Shown here: in pieces, positions 62,191-64,000 of the stretch | How positions within the stretch are numbered: the stretch's first letter is position 1 | How the letters are laid out: each line of letters opens with the position of its first letter | NCBI RefSeq assembly: GCF_900109655.1 | Contig: NZ_FOAT01000008.1 | Location: forward strand, 95,960-159,959 | Length of the DNA stretch: 64,000 bases | Direction of reading: 5' to 3' | DNA from: Hominimerdicola alba | GTDB lineage: Bacteria > Bacillota > Clostridia > Oscillospirales > Ruminococcaceae | The notes under the pieces: generated by a model | Databases searched by the model: none | The model's input: the letters and a program-made list of their open reading frames with translations, nothing else | Told to the model about the DNA's origin: nothing | Translations under genes and position numbers: made by a program

Positions 62191-63012
62191 ATGTTTATGT
62201 TTAGATCGGCACGTTTTCGTGCGGCGGCGATTCTGCTAGCGGTGGCTGTATCCCTTGCGGTACTGCGGCAGTTCCGTACATCGGCGGTGCATTTTGTATC
62301 ATCCGACATAAATGCAGCGGAAACAAGTCAGACCTCGGGTGATGATAGCGATATATCATCTGATGATACAAAAACACATGCGGCTGCGTTACGTGAAGAA
62401 CAGGCGATCGTTCTGACATCGGCTGAAAAAGCGAGGGGATCGTATGAAGAAATTATACGTGAAAAACTGAAGCAGTTATCAAAGGAATGTCCCGATCTCA
62501 TCGGCTGGCTTTATGTTGAAGATTCAAACATAGACTATCCTATTGTTCAAGGCAATGATAATCAGTACTATCTTCACCACGGGGCTGATGGTTTGGAAAA
62601 CGAGCACGGTGCAATCTTTCTGGATAAGATCTGCAGAGCCGATTTTTCCGATGATCAGAGTATATTGTACGGACATAATATGGGGGATACCATGTTCGGT
62701 GATATACGCAAATTCAGGGATCCTGCTGAGTTTGAAAAACACAGAAGCGGTCGGCTTATAACCATGACAGCCAGCTATCGTATTGAATTTTTTGCACTCG
62801 CAATAGTAAGTGCCTTTGATACTGTATATGACGTTCCCGCCCCAAAAACACAGTGGGTGGATATCATCCGCAGTAACAGCATATGTCTGGCAGATACCGA
62901 ACTGACCGATGAAGATAGATACATCGCCCTGTCTACCTGTTCATTCGATTATGAAAATGCACGGTTTTTGTTTGTTGGGAAACTTATAGATACAACCAAA
63001 AGTGAAAAATGA
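62191..63012 (+). CDS. Class B sortase 2
   Basis: A 273-residue sortase with an N-terminal anchor helix (about 10-27), an acidic linker and a catalytic domain: CPDLIGWLYVEDSNIDYPIVQ, ILYGHNMGDTMFGDI (His162), YIALSTCSFDYENARFLFV (Cys250, Arg258). It lacks the membrane extension of the first sortase. The start is set at the ATG 62191, since upstream GTG codons have no better ribosome site; a second ATG at 62197 is possible. It is the last gene of the locus and may attach finished pili to the wall or couple the giant protein. Confidence 0.88.
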   Translation: MFMFRSARFRAAAILLAVAVSLAVLRQFRTSAVHFVSSDINAAETSQTSGDDSDISSDDTKTHAAALREEQAIVLTSAEKARGSYEEIIREKLKQLSKECPDLIGWLYVEDSNIDYPIVQGNDNQYYLHHGADGLENEHGAIFLDKICRADFSDDQSILYGHNMGDTMFGDIRKFRDPAEFEKHRSGRLITMTASYRIEFFALAIVSAFDTVYDVPAPKTQWVDIIRSNSICLADTELTDEDRYIALSTCSFDYENARFLFVGKLIDTTKSEK

Positions 63013-63614
63013 TAGAAAAATCGGTTTATGTACTGCCTTCAAAAAGTCAGACATACCGTTAAAAGAAAAATTATGCAGCGATGTCGAAGATCTTGCTGCG
63101 ACACAAGTGGTGCAGGATCCGTAGTGCTATATAAGAATATGAATATCAGAAGCGTTACAGATATGATTTTAGGATCATTATTAGATTTGCGATAAGTCTA
63201 ATAAAGAGCAAATTACATAAAAACTTTAAGCATTAAAAAGTGCCTAAATGCCCATCTGAACAGACAGTAAAAAGTCTCTGAATGCCCGGTCTTTCGTGTG
63301 TTCTGAAATAAGATAAAAATCAGCCGTGCAGGTCGTGATGACTTGCACGGCTTTATGTATCCGCCCGCAAGGGGGGGATAGAATCAGTTCTTGCTGCCTG
63401 TCTTGTAGGCATCGATCATCTTCATTATAATTAGTCATAAAAACCACATAACGAGAGATAGTATATAACTAACATCAAAAAAAGTTATGCTAAATTATGA
63501 AACTCATAATTTAGCATAACCGAGTGGGTTCTATAATAACTCAAAATAAGTCGGTATAGCTTTAGTTGTCAAATAGTAGTCAAAAAACGATTTTCATGTA
63601 ATGTCATAAAATGT
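63013..63614. other. Gene-free region with hairpins
   Basis: No convincing gene lies here. Seen are an imperfect inverted repeat (CGGTTTATGT and ACATACCG, 63023-63059), a 13-pair hairpin (AGCCGTGCAGGTC and GACTTGCACGGCT, 63322-63352), and a short minus-strand frame ending KMIDAYKTGSKN at 63385, which looks like the tail of a lost gene. Copy 2 of the hairpin repeat lies at 63474-63520. Confidence 0.5.
63474..63520. repeat. Hairpin repeat, copy 2 (intact)
   Basis: GTTATGCTAAATTATGA and TCATAATTTAGCATAAC form a perfect 17-base inverted repeat around AAC. On the minus strand it is followed by TTTTTTT, so it would also act as an intrinsic terminator. The left 34 bases recur at 49011-49044. Confidence 0.85.
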
Positions 63615-63650
63615 AAAAAGCTCGCAAACAACGTATTTGCGAGCTTTTAT
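63613..63650 (-). terminator. Terminator of the tRNA cluster
   Basis: On the minus strand AAAAGCTCGCAAA and TTTGCGAGCTTTT form a stem around TACGTTG, followed by TTACATTTTA. Confidence 0.88.
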
Positions 63651-63654
63651 AAAG

Positions 63655-63727
63655 CAGGGGCACCAAGGATCGAACTCGGGACACGCGGTTTTGGAGACCG
63701 CTGCTCTACCAGCTGAGCTATACCCCT
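63655..63727 (-). tRNA. tRNA-Trp (CCA)
   Basis: On the minus strand AGGGGTA pairs with TGCCCCT, the anticodon arm reads GCGGT-CTCCAAA-ACCGC, and the T arm has GTTCGATCC. The CCA tail is not encoded. Confidence 0.95.
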
Positions 63728-63746
63728 AGATATAAAATTGAAAGAG

Positions 63747-63820
63747 TGGACCATCAGGGACTCGAACCCCGGACCCACCGGTTATGAGCCGGTTGCTCTG
63801 ACCAACTGAGCTAATGGTCC
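63747..63820 (-). tRNA. tRNA-Met (CAT)
   Basis: GGACCAT pairs with ATGGTCC, the anticodon arm is ACCGG-CTCATAA-CCGGT, and G1 is paired with C72, so it is elongator-like; the first acceptor pair excludes a usual initiator. An Ile2 (lysidine-modified CAT) identity cannot be excluded. Confidence 0.9.
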
Positions 63821-63871
63821 ATGTACAAAAAAACGCAAACTGAAGAAGTCAGCTTGCGGTCTTGGGAAATA

Positions 63872-63943
63872 TGACCCGTGGGAGAATCGAACTCCCGTCG
63901 CCGGCGTGAGAGGCCGGAGTCTTAACCGCTTGACCAACGGGCC
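63872..63943 (-). tRNA. tRNA-Glu (CTC)
   Basis: GGCCCGT pairs with ACGGGTC (one G-U), and the anticodon arm is CCGGC-CTCTCAC-GCCGG. Spacing to the next tRNA is about 50 bases. Confidence 0.93.
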
Positions 63944-63970
63944 TTGACGCTGGTTTTCAGCGTTATAAAG

Positions 63971-64000
63971 TGCACCATCGGGGACTCGAACCCAGGACCC
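63971..64000 (-). tRNA. tRNA 3' end, identity unknown (partial)
   Basis: The minus strand shows GGGTTCGAGTCCCC followed by ATGGTGCA, the T arm and acceptor end of a tRNA cut by the window edge. The anticodon lies outside the window. Confidence 0.85.

Noticed and set aside
63244..63447. Minus-strand 67-codon frame
   Set aside because: No ribosome site or family. A different frame there ends KMIDAYKTGSKN and a stop, which looks like the tail of a lost gene, but it is too short to call.

Overview
The window looks like chromosome of a gut or rumen Ruminococcus-type Firmicute (class Clostridia, Oscillospiraceae). The grounds are indirect: strong AGGAGG-type ribosome sites, sigma-A promoters with exact 17-base spacers, frequent TTG and GTG starts, formate-THF ligase, a fungal/archaeal-type Asd, a DUF1385 membrane protein, a cohesin-like surface protein, and secreted proteins with fibronectin-like and BspA leucine-rich repeats. 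No phage, integrase, transposase gene or CRISPR array was seen.

Region by region. From 1 to 5.2 kb a minus-strand unit carries a lipoprotein, an OmpR-type response regulator, a histidine kinase, a DUF1385 protein and prmC (cut by the window edge). From 5.2 to 7.6 kb lies a secreted GH25 muramidase with its own promoter and terminator. From 7.6 to 12.4 kb lies fhs - DUF3810 - tsaE - tsaB - rpiB. From 12.4 to 14.8 kb three tandem paralogues of a small membrane protein follow one promoter; the middle one is frameshifted. From 14.8 to 18.2 kb asd - dapA - dapB sit behind a lysine riboswitch, with queA divergent. From 19.4 to 25 kb lie two small acidic cytosolic proteins and a MoxR - DUF58 - transglutaminase unit. 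Next come rlmD, a membrane-anchored cohesin-like protein, a cyclophilin and unknown proteins (25 to 32.2 kb).

From 32.6 to 38.6 kb is a cyclic-di-GMP region: an EAL phosphodiesterase fused to a beta-helix repeat domain normally seen on secreted proteins, a LacI-like-sensor GGDEF protein, and a zinc-ribbon membrane protein. From 38.7 to 45.4 kb are two large secreted repeat proteins, a 38-residue microprotein, and a divergent three-gene operon encoding a PqqD-like protein, a Ser/His S26-type peptidase and an HprK-like P-loop kinase. This combination suggests peptide maturation and is one of the two best candidates for an undescribed system. Citrate synthase and NAD synthetase follow (45.5 to 48.8 kb), then a decapitated BspA-like gene beside a hairpin repeat that recurs at 63.5 kb.

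From 49.9 to 63.0 kb a sensor kinase and response regulator precede a sortase-pilus locus: a 2105-residue VPVTG-anchored surface protein, a SipA-like signal peptidase homologue lacking the Ser/Lys dyad, a class B sortase with a membrane extension, an FctA-like pilin and a second class B sortase. The gene set resembles streptococcal FCT pilus islands. The window ends in a minus-strand tRNA cluster (Trp, Met, Glu and one truncated tRNA).

All functional calls come from reading sequence motifs; no database search was run.
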